A stretch of 32,147 nt of DNA from Candidatus Campbellbacteria bacterium GW2011_OD1_34_28 (GCA_001029775.1 CP011215.1:1-32147), one strand, 5' to 3'. Positions 1-7,136 are shown, numbered from the stretch's first letter. The notes: generated by a model from the sequence alone, not told the origin. A program made the numbers and translations.

Positions 1-46
1 AGCTTTAGCGAAGGAGGGTTTTTAAAAAGTTTCAGGGGGGAATATT

Positions 47-232
47 ATGACCGAGCAAAGTTGCTTCGAAGAAGACCGGGTTTGGGTTAAGCCGACCCCG
101 ATCTGTGCCAACGAAACATGCTCGACAACGATTCCTCAGGGCATGAAAATGATCGTGGACGATCAACGAGGAATCGTTTTTTGTTCCGAGAGGTGTCAAC
201 GCCTCTTTGAACAACGCCCTGGTCGTGTATAA
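47..232 (+). CDS. small four-cysteine (zinc-finger-like) protein
   Basis: This 61-residue protein has two cysteine pairs, CANETC near residues 20-25 and CSERC near residues 47-51. The spacing resembles a treble-clef or TRASH/MYM-type zinc-binding fold. The ATG follows a G-rich SD (AGGGGGG) at good spacing, and a strong terminator hairpin begins six bases after the stop codon, so the gene ends its own transcript. No signal peptide or membrane segment is visible, which suggests a cytoplasmic protein. It belongs to the window's SD-bearing orphan class and is visibly richer in G+C than the glycosyltransferase that follows. Metal binding is inferred from the cysteine pattern alone; no specific family is recognised and the function is unknown. 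Confidence 0.7.
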   Translation: MTEQSCFEEDRVWVKPTPICANETCSTTIPQGMKMIVDDQRGIVFCSERCQRLFEQRPGRV

Positions 233-237
233 TATTG

Positions 238-280
238 GCCCGACATTGCTTTTTGCAAAAAGCAATGTCGGGCTATTTTC
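238..280 (+). terminator. intrinsic terminator after the small cysteine protein
   Basis: A perfect hairpin with arms GCCCGACATTGCTTTTTG and its complement is followed by the T-rich stretch ATTTTCTTTC. It directly follows the stop at 232. Confidence 0.85.
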
Positions 281-294
281 TTTCTCCCTCACAC

Positions 295-303
295 TGATAT
301 AAT
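295..303 (+). promoter_or_regulatory. extended -10 promoter, leaderless start downstream
   Basis: TGATATAAT is a TGn-TATAAT extended -10. The predicted transcription start is near 310, one base before the ATG at 311, so the first ORF of the transcript would be leaderless. No good -35 is seen, which fits extended -10 promoters. Confidence 0.55.
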
Positions 304-310
304 AAAGAAC

Positions 311-405
311 ATGACAAATGAAAATAAAATCTTATTTGTAGTCACAAAATCTAATTGGGGTTTACCCCGTTAGATCTCAAATAATATTCAAAAAAACTTT
401 TTAAA
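311..405 (+). pseudogene. 5' remnant of a second glycosyltransferase gene
   Basis: An ORF of 20 codons (311-373) reads M-T-N-E-N-K-I-L-F-V-V-T-K-S-N-W-G and then stops. It matches the start of the intact glycosyltransferase at 409 (KILYVITKSNWGG). After the match, a shifted frame continues with VY and a weak resemblance to the VYDLASNI segment of the intact protein, as expected after a small deletion and frameshift. The sequence differs from the intact copy at many bases, so this is an older paralogue rather than a fresh duplication. It sits right behind the extended -10, so the promoter may originally have belonged to it. A regulatory leader peptide is possible but less likely given the homology. 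Confidence 0.6.
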
Positions 406-408
406 TTT

Positions 409-1563
409 ATGAAAAACAACGACAACAAAAAAATACTCTATGTGATCACCAAATCTAATTGGGGTGGAGCCCAAAAGTATGTTTATGATTTAGCATCTAA
501 TATTTCATCGGAATACAAACCAATCGTCGTTCACGGAGGAAACGGCTTGATGTGTGAAAAATTGGATGAAGCAAAAATAAAAAGAATTGAAATTAAGTCA
601 CTTAAAAGAGATTTTCTTTTTTGGGATGATATAAAAGTACTAAAAAATTTAATTGATACTTTCAAACTAGAAAATCCTTCTATTATTCATCTAAATAGCT
701 CAAAAATAGGTGGTTTGGGAGCATTGGCAGGTAGAATTGCAGGAACTGAAAAAATAATTTTTACTGTTCATGGATTTGCATTTAACGAAGATCGTCCTAT
801 TTGGCAAAGATTTCTAATAAAGATACTCACATATGTAACACTGTTACTTACTCATCATACGATCGTTATTTCAAAAAAAGAATTTGAGCAAATAAAAGAT
901 TGGCCTTTGTTAAAAAATAAAATATCCTTGATTTATAATGGCTCCCCAAAAATAGATTTTATTGAAAAGACAGAGGCTAGAAAGTTTTTTGTAGATAAAT
1001 TAAAAATAGAAAACAAAAATTACGAAGACCTAATTTGGGTTGGAACAATTTCAGAATTAACAAAAAATAAAGGTCTTGGGTATGCTATAAAAGGCATTCG
1101 TGATTTGAAAAAAAGCCTTCATTCACAATGGAACGGGATGTTCGTTATTGTCGGAAGCGGAGAAGAAAGAGGTTATTTAGAAAATTTAATTGAAGAATAC
1201 AGTCTAGAAGAAGATGTTTATTTGGCGGGATTTATTGACGCAAAAAAATACTTGAAAGCATTTGATATATTTTTACTTTCTTCTGTTAAAGAAGGTCTGC
1301 CTTATGTTTTACTAGAAGCGGGCCTTGCGGGAAACATAATAATATCTACTGATGTCGGAGGAACTGGTGAAATTATAGACAATCTTGATAATGGATTTTT
1401 AATTAGATCAAAAAACCCAAAAGAGATTATGAATGCAATAAGAGTATATATGGAAAATGAAGAAAAAATGTCTGTTTTTGGAAATAAAATACAAAAAAAG
1501 ATTGAGCAAGATTTTTCAATAGAAAAAATGGTATCTGAAACAATTAAACTTTACAAATTGTAA
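409..1563 (+). CDS. GT4-type glycosyltransferase
   Basis: This 384-residue cytoplasmic or membrane-associated enzyme has a GT-B fold and is predicted to transfer a sugar from a nucleotide-sugar donor to a cell-envelope glycan or lipid acceptor. The N-terminal Rossmann domain starts with the acceptor-side motif SNWGGAQKYVYDLA (residues ~15-28). The C-terminal donor domain carries WVGTISELTKNKGL and the family EX7E motif in KEGLPYVLLEAGLAG (about residues 295-309). Length is normal for the family. The ATG has no SD and is preceded by an A/T-rich stretch, as in the other conserved genes here. The stop codon lies inside a palindrome (1556-1584) that also contains the stop of the convergent RAYT gene. 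The exact sugar and acceptor cannot be read from the sequence. Confidence 0.88.
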   Translation: MKNNDNKKILYVITKSNWGGAQKYVYDLASNISSEYKPIVVHGGNGLMCEKLDEAKIKRIEIKSLKRDFLFWDDIKVLKNLIDTFKLENPSIIHLNSSKIGGLGALAGRIAGTEKIIFTVHGFAFNEDRPIWQRFLIKILTYVTLLLTHHTIVISKKEFEQIKDWPLLKNKISLIYNGSPKIDFIEKTEARKFFVDKLKIENKNYEDLIWVGTISELTKNKGLGYAIKGIRDLKKSLHSQWNGMFVIVGSGEERGYLENLIEEYSLEEDVYLAGFIDAKKYLKAFDIFLLSSVKEGLPYVLLEAGLAGNIIISTDVGGTGEIIDNLDNGFLIRSKNPKEIMNAIRVYMENEEKMSVFGNKIQKKIEQDFSIEKMVSETIKLYKL

Positions 1564-1584
1564 GACGTCGGACGTCTTACAATT
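1556..1584. repeat. REP-like palindrome, GTCGGAC core, copy 1
   Basis: Fourteen-base perfect arms (AATTGTAAGACGTC and complement) surround a single central G. It overlaps the stop codons of both the glycosyltransferase (+) and the RAYT (-). The core GACGTC-s-GACGTC is shared with the palindromes at 2050 and 2251, while the outer arm sequence differs at each site but stays self-complementary. Confidence 0.8.
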
Positions 1585-2245
1585 GATCTTCATATCTTCT
1601 TTCTCGTATCTCTTTTAACAAACTCTCGGCAAACTTTTTATAATTTTCAGCATCTTTAAACTGTTCCGAGATGATATCTTTTTTGCAGATTTTATATTTA
1701 CTATTTTTATCAGTATATTCTCCCCAGCTTGATCTATTTGGTATTAAATCCAAAAAATGTTTTCCAAATTTTTCAAATTTCGGATGAACTTTGTTATTTA
1801 ATCCAACATACACACTGTCATATAATAACTGTTCGTTTGTTTCAATAAAAACTGATTTAAATTTGCCCTGAAATAAAGCCCCGCTTCTTTCATATCTTTC
1901 ATTAAAATATTTTGTGTATCCTCCGCCTAATCTTTTCATGAATTCACTTATTCCCCCATCAACCAACTGCTCTAAAATAAAATGGTAGTGGTTTGGATTT
2001 AAACAATAACAAACAATGTTGACCAATTTTTCTGAATTATTTTCTCTTTTAGAGGACGTCCGACGTCCTCTATTTTTATTTGTGTTTATATGAAATAAGT
2101 CTCCTCTCGACTTAACACTATTAAAAATTTCTATACTTTGTAGAAATCTAAAAGCATCATATTTATCTACAAATATATTTCTCTTATCCACCCCTCTGTT
2201 AAAGACGTGATAATATTCACCTTTTTTAAATGGTACTTTTCTCAT
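1577..2245 (-). CDS. REP-associated tyrosine transposase (RAYT, Y1 HUH family)
   Basis: A predicted single-strand DNA transposase/nuclease of 222 residues related to IS200 TnpA, the type that processes REP palindromes. Visible family marks are YYHVFNRGVDKRNIF near the start, the HUH histidine pair in NPNHYHFI, and the catalytic-region segment GGGYTKYFNERYERSGALFQGKFK. I place the start at the ATG at 2245; a TTG at 2275 would only add residues encoded by the palindrome at 2251. Palindromes with the same core flank the gene on both sides, as expected for a RAYT and its substrates. A third copy lies inside the gene in frame, encoding R-G-R-R-T-S-S between the N-terminal motif and the HUH motif. 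The reading frame is intact, so the protein may tolerate the insertion. No TnpB partner is present. Confidence 0.85.
   Translation of the reverse strand: MRKVPFKKGEYYHVFNRGVDKRNIFVDKYDAFRFLQSIEIFNSVKSRGDLFHINTNKNRGRRTSSKRENNSEKLVNIVCYCLNPNHYHFILEQLVDGGISEFMKRLGGGYTKYFNERYERSGALFQGKFKSVFIETNEQLLYDSVYVGLNNKVHPKFEKFGKHFLDLIPNRSSWGEYTDKNSKYKICKKDIISEQFKDAENYKKFAESLLKEIRERRYEDQL
2050..2072. repeat. REP-like palindrome inside the RAYT coding region, copy 2
   Basis: Arms TAGAGGACGTC and GACGTCCTCTA surround a central C. The element lies fully inside the transposase gene and is translated in frame as R-G-R-R-T-S-S. Confidence 0.8.
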
Positions 2246-2250
2246 AAAAT

Positions 2251-2277
2251 AATTGAGGACGTCCGACGTCCTCAATT
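2251..2277. repeat. REP-like palindrome between RAYT and rodA, copy 3
   Basis: Arms AATTGAGGACGTC and GACGTCCTCAATT surround a central C. It lies just upstream of the RAYT ATG at 2245 and ends four bases from the rodA stop codon. Confidence 0.8.
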
Positions 2278-2280
2278 TTA

Positions 2281-3402
2281 TTAGGAACCGAGAAATTCAT
2301 TATCCATATCTTCTTTGTGGAATCTCTTTGATTTCTCCCTCATTCCCATCAATATTCCCAGCCCCATAAATTCTGTCAGCAAGTGAGATCCTCCATAACT
2401 CATAAAAGGAATTGTAACTCCTGTTACTGGTAAAAGACCGATATTCATCCCAATATGAATAATAAAATGGCTGACAAACAAAACAGCCAAACCGAGACCA
2501 AATAGTGTTTCAAAATTTGTTGCACCGTAAAGAGAAATTAAAAGTATTCTCCAAATAACAATTGCAAAAAGCGAAAACAACAAAATCACGCCCAAAAAAC
2601 CCCACTCTTCTGCAAAAGATGCAAAGATAAAGTCTGTCTCATATTCTGGTAAAAACTGCAATCTTGATTGCGTTCCAAAACCAACCCCTTTTCCCAAAAC
2701 CTGCCCCGAGCCCACTGCGATTGTAGATTGATAAGCGTTATACCCTGCCCCTTGAATATCAGCCAAAGGATCCAAAAAAGTCTTTATTCTATCCTTTTGG
2801 TAATCTTGAAAAGCAAAAAACCATAAACCGCCGAAAGACAACGCCCCAACTAGAAAAACGAGCAATAAATGTTTTTTTGAAATCCCTGATACCATAACCA
2901 TTCCAAACCAAACAAAAAAAATTATAATTGCAGAACCAAAATCGGGTTGCAACAAAACTAAAACAAAAAAGATAAAAGCATATGTTCCAGAAACAAAAAT
3001 ATGTTTAAAATTTGCGATTTCTATATGTCTCTTGGAAAAATATTTTGCTAACAAAAGTATGGTAACAAGTTTAACAGGGTCAGCTGGCTGAAAAGCAAAA
3101 AACCCAAAATTAAACCAACTTTGTGCCCCTTTAAAAACGCTCCCCGTAATAAACAAAGTTAGAAGAACAGCAACAGAAATAAAAAACAAAACTATCAACA
3201 TTCTGGATCTTCTCAAAAAACTCCAATCAATCAAACTAAATGCAAAAAAAACTGCAAAAGAAATTATCACAGAAATTAATTGTTTTTCAAAAAAATAATT
3301 TTCGCTAACAAAAGAATTCATTGTGAGAAGCCCCGCTCCCACAATTAGAGAAACTGCAAAAAACAGTATCCAATCAACACTTGAAACTATACGAGAAAAC
3401 AT
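2281..3402 (-). CDS. rodA: rod-shape SEDS glycosyltransferase RodA
   Basis: This is a polytopic membrane protein of 373 residues in the SEDS (FtsW/RodA/SpoVE) family, which polymerises lipid II into peptidoglycan together with a class B PBP. About ten hydrophobic segments are visible. The family core is present: the loop PDFGSAIIIFFVWFGMV, then GSGQVLGKGVGFGTQSRL with FLPEYETDFIFA and EEWGF, and the C-terminal VTGVTIPFMSYGGSHL. Length is typical of RodA and short for FtsW, and no division-gene neighbours are seen, so RodA is preferred. The upstream membrane protein gene ends three bases before the rodA ATG, so the two are almost certainly co-transcribed and probably translationally coupled. 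No SD precedes the start. Confidence 0.88.
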   Translation of the reverse strand: MFSRIVSSVDWILFFAVSLIVGAGLLTMNSFVSENYFFEKQLISVIISFAVFFAFSLIDWSFLRRSRMLIVLFFISVAVLLTLFITGSVFKGAQSWFNFGFFAFQPADPVKLVTILLLAKYFSKRHIEIANFKHIFVSGTYAFIFFVLVLLQPDFGSAIIIFFVWFGMVMVSGISKKHLLLVFLVGALSFGGLWFFAFQDYQKDRIKTFLDPLADIQGAGYNAYQSTIAVGSGQVLGKGVGFGTQSRLQFLPEYETDFIFASFAEEWGFLGVILLFSLFAIVIWRILLISLYGATNFETLFGLGLAVLFVSHFIIHIGMNIGLLPVTGVTIPFMSYGGSHLLTEFMGLGILMGMREKSKRFHKEDMDNEFLGS

Positions 3403-3405
3403 ATT

Positions 3406-4164
3406 TTATTTTTCAACTAAAATAATAACTTCTATCTGACTAGTTTGATCTTTCAAAAGTCCTGGCCAAGTAAACACAACATTTTCTACCGCATTTTTAG
3501 ACATTTTTTCAACAATTGTCTGAGAAACGGCTACAGCATTGCCTTCTTTGTCAGTCAAAATTCCAGTAACTTTTATTTTTTCGACGGTTCTGACCGTTTC
3601 ATTTTTTATATTTGCCTCCAATCTTGTATTTCCATCTTTTTCGGTTAATTCTTTATTTTGGACGACAATATTTGGCTGTTCATAATCTGTCTTTATCCAT
3701 TCAGGATTTTTCAAAAATTCAAATAAAGGCGAACGACCCGGTTCTCTTTCTTGAGTTATAATCGTTCTTTCAAAAATTGCTGTCACTGCCCTAGGAGGGA
3801 TATATGTTTTTCCAAGCCTCTCAGCAATTAAAATATTATCTTTGTCGTAAAGTTTGAAAGAGTAAGGAACATCATGTGCTTCTGTACTAAAATTTGGATT
3901 TTCTATCAAAGCAACTACATTATAAATTCCGTCTTTTACTTTGAAAAATCTGCTCCAAAGGATTATAGGTTCAACTGCCTGAAATTCACAAATTTTTGGA
4001 CATACACCACCACAGTCTATGTCTTGTTCATCCTGATTTTGGATTCCGTCTGTACAAGTTGGAGCTTTATAAATAAAAATATAATAGAAAGAAGATGCTA
4101 TTAACAAAAATAGCGATAAAAAAAATGAAAAATATATTGTTCTTCTTTTTGATGCCCAAGACAT
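3406..4164 (-). CDS. membrane-anchored protein with Cys-rich DCGG motif
   Basis: This 252-residue protein has a basic start (MSWASKRR) and one hydrophobic segment at about residues 10-32, so most of it is predicted to face outside the membrane. Just after the membrane segment comes CTDGIQNQDEQDIDCGGVCPKIC, a short acidic Cys-rich motif seen in many secreted bacterial proteins of environmental lineages. The remainder is rich in beta-type sequence resembling Ig-like or FxLYD-type folds (NVVALIENPNFSTEAHDVPYSFKLYD and a second related repeat, ANIKNETVRTVEKIKVTGILTD). It is directly upstream of rodA, with only three bases between them, which hints at a cell-envelope role. The function is unknown; domain assignment is by eye. 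Confidence 0.75.
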   Translation of the reverse strand: MSWASKRRTIYFSFFLSLFLLIASSFYYIFIYKAPTCTDGIQNQDEQDIDCGGVCPKICEFQAVEPIILWSRFFKVKDGIYNVVALIENPNFSTEAHDVPYSFKLYDKDNILIAERLGKTYIPPRAVTAIFERTIITQEREPGRSPLFEFLKNPEWIKTDYEQPNIVVQNKELTEKDGNTRLEANIKNETVRTVEKIKVTGILTDKEGNAVAVSQTIVEKMSKNAVENVVFTWPGLLKDQTSQIEVIILVEK

Positions 4165-4211
4165 AGTAAAAATTTAAAATTAAAAATTATAAAGATGGTT
4201 AAATGATAACA

Positions 4212-4243
4212 AAAAAACATCACTTTTGTAAGTGACGTTTTTG
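4212..4243 (-). terminator. terminator of the rRNA transcription unit
   Basis: On the minus strand the stem ACGTCACT/AGTGATGT (loop TACAAA) is followed by seven Ts. It lies just past the 5S region, and no other minus-strand unit ends here. Confidence 0.7.
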
Positions 4244-4347
4244 TCTAAAATTAAAACACTCTGTGTTGGCGCTTACCTACTTTCCCCATAAAAGACTTTG
4301 AATTTTTTGAGGAAAAATTCAAAGCAATAGAGAATCGGTTCTAGAAG

Positions 4348-4390
4348 CCTGCCTGCCGTGTCGTTGCTTTTCTTTCAGAAAAGAGGCAGG
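4348..4390. repeat. 43-bp dispersed repeat, copy A
   Basis: The unit begins CCTGCCTGCCGTGTCG, contains the hairpin CTTTTCTTTCAGAAAAG, and ends GAGGCAGG, so its ends (CCTGCCT/AGGCAGG) are inverted. It interrupts the outer 5S copy immediately after CTAGAAG. Confidence 0.75.
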
Positions 4391-4557
4391 GCTTCGAGTA
4401 AATCCCTCGCAAAGACGGATGACGCCGTGGATTGCTTCGCTTCGCTCGCAAAGACGAAGTTGGGCTTTGCCCAACTTCGTCAACGAATTTTCTGAAAGAA
4501 AATTCGTCTTCGCGAGCTTGCGAAGCGATCCAGAACGACGGACGACACCGTGGATTT
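4391..4557. repeat. repeat composite between two 43-bp copies
   Basis: The stretch contains CGTGGATTGCTTCG / CTCGCAAAGACG style words in both orientations, plus two hairpins (AAGTTGGGC/GCCCAACTT and ACGAATTTTCT/AGAAAATTCGT). The same word pair, ttgcgag with gaagcaatcc, brackets the hairpin at 24743-24829 and part of it recurs near 27421, so it looks like a mobile non-coding family. Confidence 0.6.
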
Positions 4558-4599
4558 CTGCCTGCCGTGTCGTTGCTTTTCTTTCAGAAAAGAGGCAGG
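4558..4599. repeat. 43-bp dispersed repeat, copy B
   Basis: Same unit as copy A and in direct orientation, lacking only the first C. The outer 5S sequence resumes immediately afterwards with GCTTAACTGCCGTGTG. Confidence 0.75.
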
Positions 4600-4637
4600 G
4601 CTTAACTGCCGTGTGCGGAACTTAAAAATCATCTTTA

Positions 4638-4794
4638 TTAAAAATAAAATAAGACACATTGTGTTGGCGCTTACCTACTTTCCCCATAAAAGAGTATCAT
4701 CGGTTCTAGAAGGCTTAACTGCCGTGTGCGGAATGAGAACGGGTGTACCCCTTCCGACGAAGCACCAACACAATGTGTCTTATTTTATTTTTAA
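4638..4794. repeat. 30-bp inverted repeat enclosing the intact 5S
   Basis: Arms 4638-4667 and 4765-4794 are perfectly complementary and include the first and last bases of 5S. Outside them, CTTAAAAATCA and TGATTTTTAAG (about 4621-4631 and 4805-4815) pair again, so the cassette forms one very long hairpin projecting from the outer 5S. Confidence 0.75.
4661..4771 (-). rRNA. rrf: 5S ribosomal RNA (intact copy)
   Basis: Read on the minus strand, this is a complete 5S of about 111 bases. It has terminal helix TGTTGGTGC/GCGCCAACA, helix III region ACACCCGTTC and ATTCCGCACACGG, the conserved AGTTAAGCC, and the 3' AAAGTAGGTAAGCGCC. It is enclosed by a 30-bp perfect stem (4638-4667 with 4765-4794), which would make a long RNase-processable precursor. 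It lies downstream of 23S and the tRNA in the same unit. Unusually, the whole cassette sits inside another 5S copy. Confidence 0.9.
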
Positions 4795-4838
4795 AATTTA
4801 ATGTTGATTTTTAAGAAACAGGAACGGGTGTCATATTG

Positions 4839-4894
4839 CTTTCATTTTACAAAATATTTAACCTAAACAAACTAAATATTTTGTAAAATGAAAG
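4839..4894. repeat. 22-bp perfect hairpin inserted in the outer 5S
   Basis: Arms CTTTCATTTTACAAAATA... (22 bases) enclose a 12-base loop. It separates GGAACGGGTGT from CCCTTCCGACG, which are continuous in the intact 5S. Confidence 0.75.
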
Positions 4895-4953
4895 CCCTTC
4901 CGACGAAGCACCAACATTAAATATACATTTTTTATATACTAAAAATCTAAAAA

Positions 4954-5033
4954 TTGAGAAGACTATACCAATACTGTATATACAAACTCGCGTTTGATAG
5001 TTACGACCGAGGTCGTCAGTATAGTCTTCTCAA
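4954..5033 (-). ncRNA. candidate structured spacer RNA, three-way junction
   Basis: A 15-bp perfect outer stem (TTGAGAAGACTATAC with its complement at 5019-5033) closes two inner hairpins on the minus strand: ACGAC-CTCG-GTCGT and CAAAC-GCGA-GTTTG, the second with a GNRA tetraloop. It lies between the tRNA and 5S in the rRNA transcript. It does not fit a tRNA cloverleaf. It may be a processing structure or an independent RNA. Confidence 0.45.
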
Positions 5034-5171
5034 AAATGGTCGGGGAATTTGATTAAATTCAGTTTGTCCTGTCTTTTCTCTCTTTTTGGAGAAATAAGCC
5101 AAGCTCACCCTTTGGAGATGTACTTGGTAACAAAAAGAATTTTTTTGTAATCAAAAACCCCGTTTCAAATT

Positions 5172-5252
5172 TGGAGCAAGGGGCTGGATTTGAACCAGCG
5201 ACAACATAGCCTACTTAGGTTATGAGCTCTGTCCTGACTGAGCTACCCTTGC
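5172..5252 (-). tRNA. tRNA-like gene with a non-standard anticodon arm
   Basis: On the minus strand an 81-base cloverleaf begins GCAAGGG and ends CCCTTGC-T-CCA, so CCA is encoded. The D arm (GCTC/GAGC with GG in the loop) and T arm (GCTGG-TTCAAAT-CCAGC) are standard. The anticodon arm is not: CATAA and CTATG form at best four pairs plus an A-C mismatch around a ten-base loop (CCTAAGTAGG), instead of seven bases. The anticodon therefore cannot be assigned. The canonical loop string CTCATAA occurs slightly upstream but cannot be placed in a loop without breaking the D stem. The gene lies between 23S and 5S. It may be a decayed tRNA, a tRNA with a tiny insertion, or a tRNA-like processing signal. 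Confidence 0.7.
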
Positions 5253-5524
5253 CCACTATATATGAATAACAAGAAATTGTTTTTAAAATAAGAATCGTGT
5301 CCTTTGAAATTCCTAATAAGAAATGTCTCGATGCATTAGTACTCCTCGGCTGAACACATTACTGTGCTTACACCTAGAGCCTATCACCTGATCATCTCTC
5401 AGGGATCTTAAACGATTCCTAATCTTGAAGTTGGCTTCCCTCTTAGATGCTTTCAGAGGTTATCCATTCCCAACATAGCTACCCAGCGGTGCTCCTGGCG
5501 GAACAGCTGGTACACCAGAGGTTA

Positions 5525-5555
<31 letters not shown>

Positions 5556-5607
5556 ATCTTCTCAAGAATCAACGCCTGCAGCAGATAGGAGACCAACCTG
5601 TCTCACG

Positions 5608-6054
5608 CAATATGTAGCTGATAACTCTTAGCTTGTGACTAATAGTTTTCAACACCGTTATTACTAACGGGATCGGACTATAACTTCGTCTGATTTTTTA
5701 AAAAATCAGAGGTCAACATTTAGTCTCTACGGGCAAAAGAGTTTATAAAGTTTTTAAAGTTTCTAAAGTTAAAAGTTTTTTGAAAATCGTCGTGCGATTT
5801 TTAATACTTTATAAACTTTATGAACTTTCAACTTTTAACTCAGTTTTCCCTCGGTATTGTCCTCAAAAAAATGATAGGATTCTACCGATATAAGTTGACT
5901 TTTTCTCGTGAAAATTACTTTTCACGGACCGCCGTGTGGTTGGTTTCTTTTCTTTTTCATAGACGAAAAAACTCTATGTTTTGTTTTGATTCAGACTGTC
6001 GAATCGCGAAACAAGACTTTTTACTTGTTATTTGTCGAGAAGCTTCGCTTCTCG
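5608..6054 (-). ncRNA. group I intron at E. coli 23S position ~2593
   Basis: The 447-base insert interrupts ACCGU|CGUGAGACAG of the peptidyl-transferase region, normally continuous, between U2593 and C2594 in E. coli numbering. The 5' exon ends in U and the intron ends in G, as group I splicing requires. The P7-side signatures are visible: AGAGACTAAATG and GACGAAGTTATAGTCC. No homing endonuclease ORF is present. The peripheral part contains a long hairpin built of TTTATAAAG-like stutter words (about 5740-5845). Splicing is predicted, not shown. The 2593 site is a known group I intron site in other organisms. Confidence 0.85.
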
Positions 6055-6717
6055 ACGGTCTGAACCCAGCTCGCGTAACTTTTTAATTGGCGAACAGCCA
6101 AACCCTTGGGACCTTCTCCAGCCCCAGGATAAGTTGAGCCGACATCGAGGTGCCGAACATCGCCGTCGATATGAACTCTTAGGCGATACCAGCCTGTTAT
6201 CCCCAGGGTAGCTTTTATCCGTTAATCTTCACCCGCGTCTAATGCGAGGTGTCGGTTCACTATGCTCTGCTTTCGCACTTGTTCGGCATGCACGCCTCAC
6301 AATCAAGCCAGCTTGTGCCATTACACTATCAGCACGGTTTCCATTCGCGCTTAGCTGACCTTAATAGGCTCCTCCGTTACTTTTTAGGAGGATAGCGCCC
6401 CACTAAAACTACCTGCCAGATACTGTCTCCCGCCGTTTTTTCCGTCGAGATTAGAATGTACATTTTTAAAGAGTGGTATTTCACTGTTGACTCCAGACAA
6501 TCCAAAAACTGCCCTTCAAAGTCTCCCACCTATGCTACGCATCAAAAACATACACCCAATACCAAGCTATAGTAAAGCTCCTGGGGTCTTTTCGTCTAGC
6601 TGCAGGTAACCGGCATCTTCACCGGTATTGTATTTTCACCGAGCTGTTCCCCGAGACAGTACCCCACTCGTTACGCCATTCGTGCACGTCTACAATTACT
6701 AGACAAGGAATTTCGCT

Positions 6718-7101
6718 CAAATTTGTTACTCCTTTGAAAAATCAAAGTGGACAGCTTTTTCTGTCTCTACATATCGCTATGTAGTTCGGACTATACTTTC
6801 TAAGTATTTACTTAGTCTAGCGTTTAGTCTCTGAGGATTTTAAAAACTGAGATTCAATTTTTAATCTTTCCTGCTGATTGTCCGCACTGATCGGATTTTT
6901 ACTGCTACAAAAAATGTAGCGAGTACCTTCAGATTCTCGGATTTTCCAGCATATAGCTAGATTTTTTTGACATTCATCATAATTAAATGATAAATAGGCA
7001 ACTTTAATTCCTTAAATTATTAATGCACAAACTATCTATCTTGTTTATCGTGTAAACATAACAGTCCCAGTCATCGTACCCCCTAAAAATTAAGAGATAC
7101 G
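6718..7101 (-). ncRNA. group I intron at E. coli 23S position ~1931
   Basis: The 384-base insert splits GGTCCTAAGGT|AGCGAAATTCC just after helix 69, i.e. between U1931 and A1932, close to the known I-CeuI target. The exon ends in U and the intron ends in G. Group I core strings TCAGAGACTAAACG and AAAGTATAGTCCG are present in the right order. There is no ORF for an endonuclease. Intron sequence differs from the intron at 5608-6054 outside the core, so they were probably acquired separately. Confidence 0.85.

Positions 7102-7136
<35 letters not shown>

Larger units (their letters stand above)
4263..4915 (-). pseudogene. split outer 5S rRNA copy with four insertions
   Basis: Pieces of a second 5S sequence occur in the correct order on the minus strand. 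The 5' end is at about 4895-4915 and 4820-4832, the middle at 4600-4620, and the 3' part at 4328-4347 and 4263-4295. They match the intact 5S at 4661-4771 almost base for base. Four insertions separate them: a 56-base hairpin (4839-4894), a cassette holding the intact 5S (about 4622-4820), a repeat composite (4348-4599), and a small hairpin (4297-4327). The ends still pair (TGTTGG with CCAACA). It is most likely a non-functional relic, but an rRNA with tolerated inserts cannot be excluded. Confidence 0.6.

Noticed and set aside
1577-2245. Complete IS200/IS605 insertion sequence
   Set aside because: No TnpB gene and no typical left/right end hairpins; the gene fits the single-copy RAYT type with REP palindromes better.
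4419-4801. Two overlapping plus-strand ORFs in the 5S region
   Set aside because: They run through repeat composites and 5S sequence; low-complexity translation without a start signal.
4954-5033. A second tRNA in the spacer
   Set aside because: The stem is 15 bp and no D, anticodon and T arms can be arranged; it is listed as a structured RNA of unknown type.
5041-5171. A further RNA gene between the tRNA and the structured spacer RNA
   Set aside because: I saw only weak hairpins and no conserved motif in this stretch.
5608-7101. Homing endonuclease genes in the 23S introns
   Set aside because: The minus strand of both introns has no ORF of useful length and no LAGLIDADG or HNH motif.
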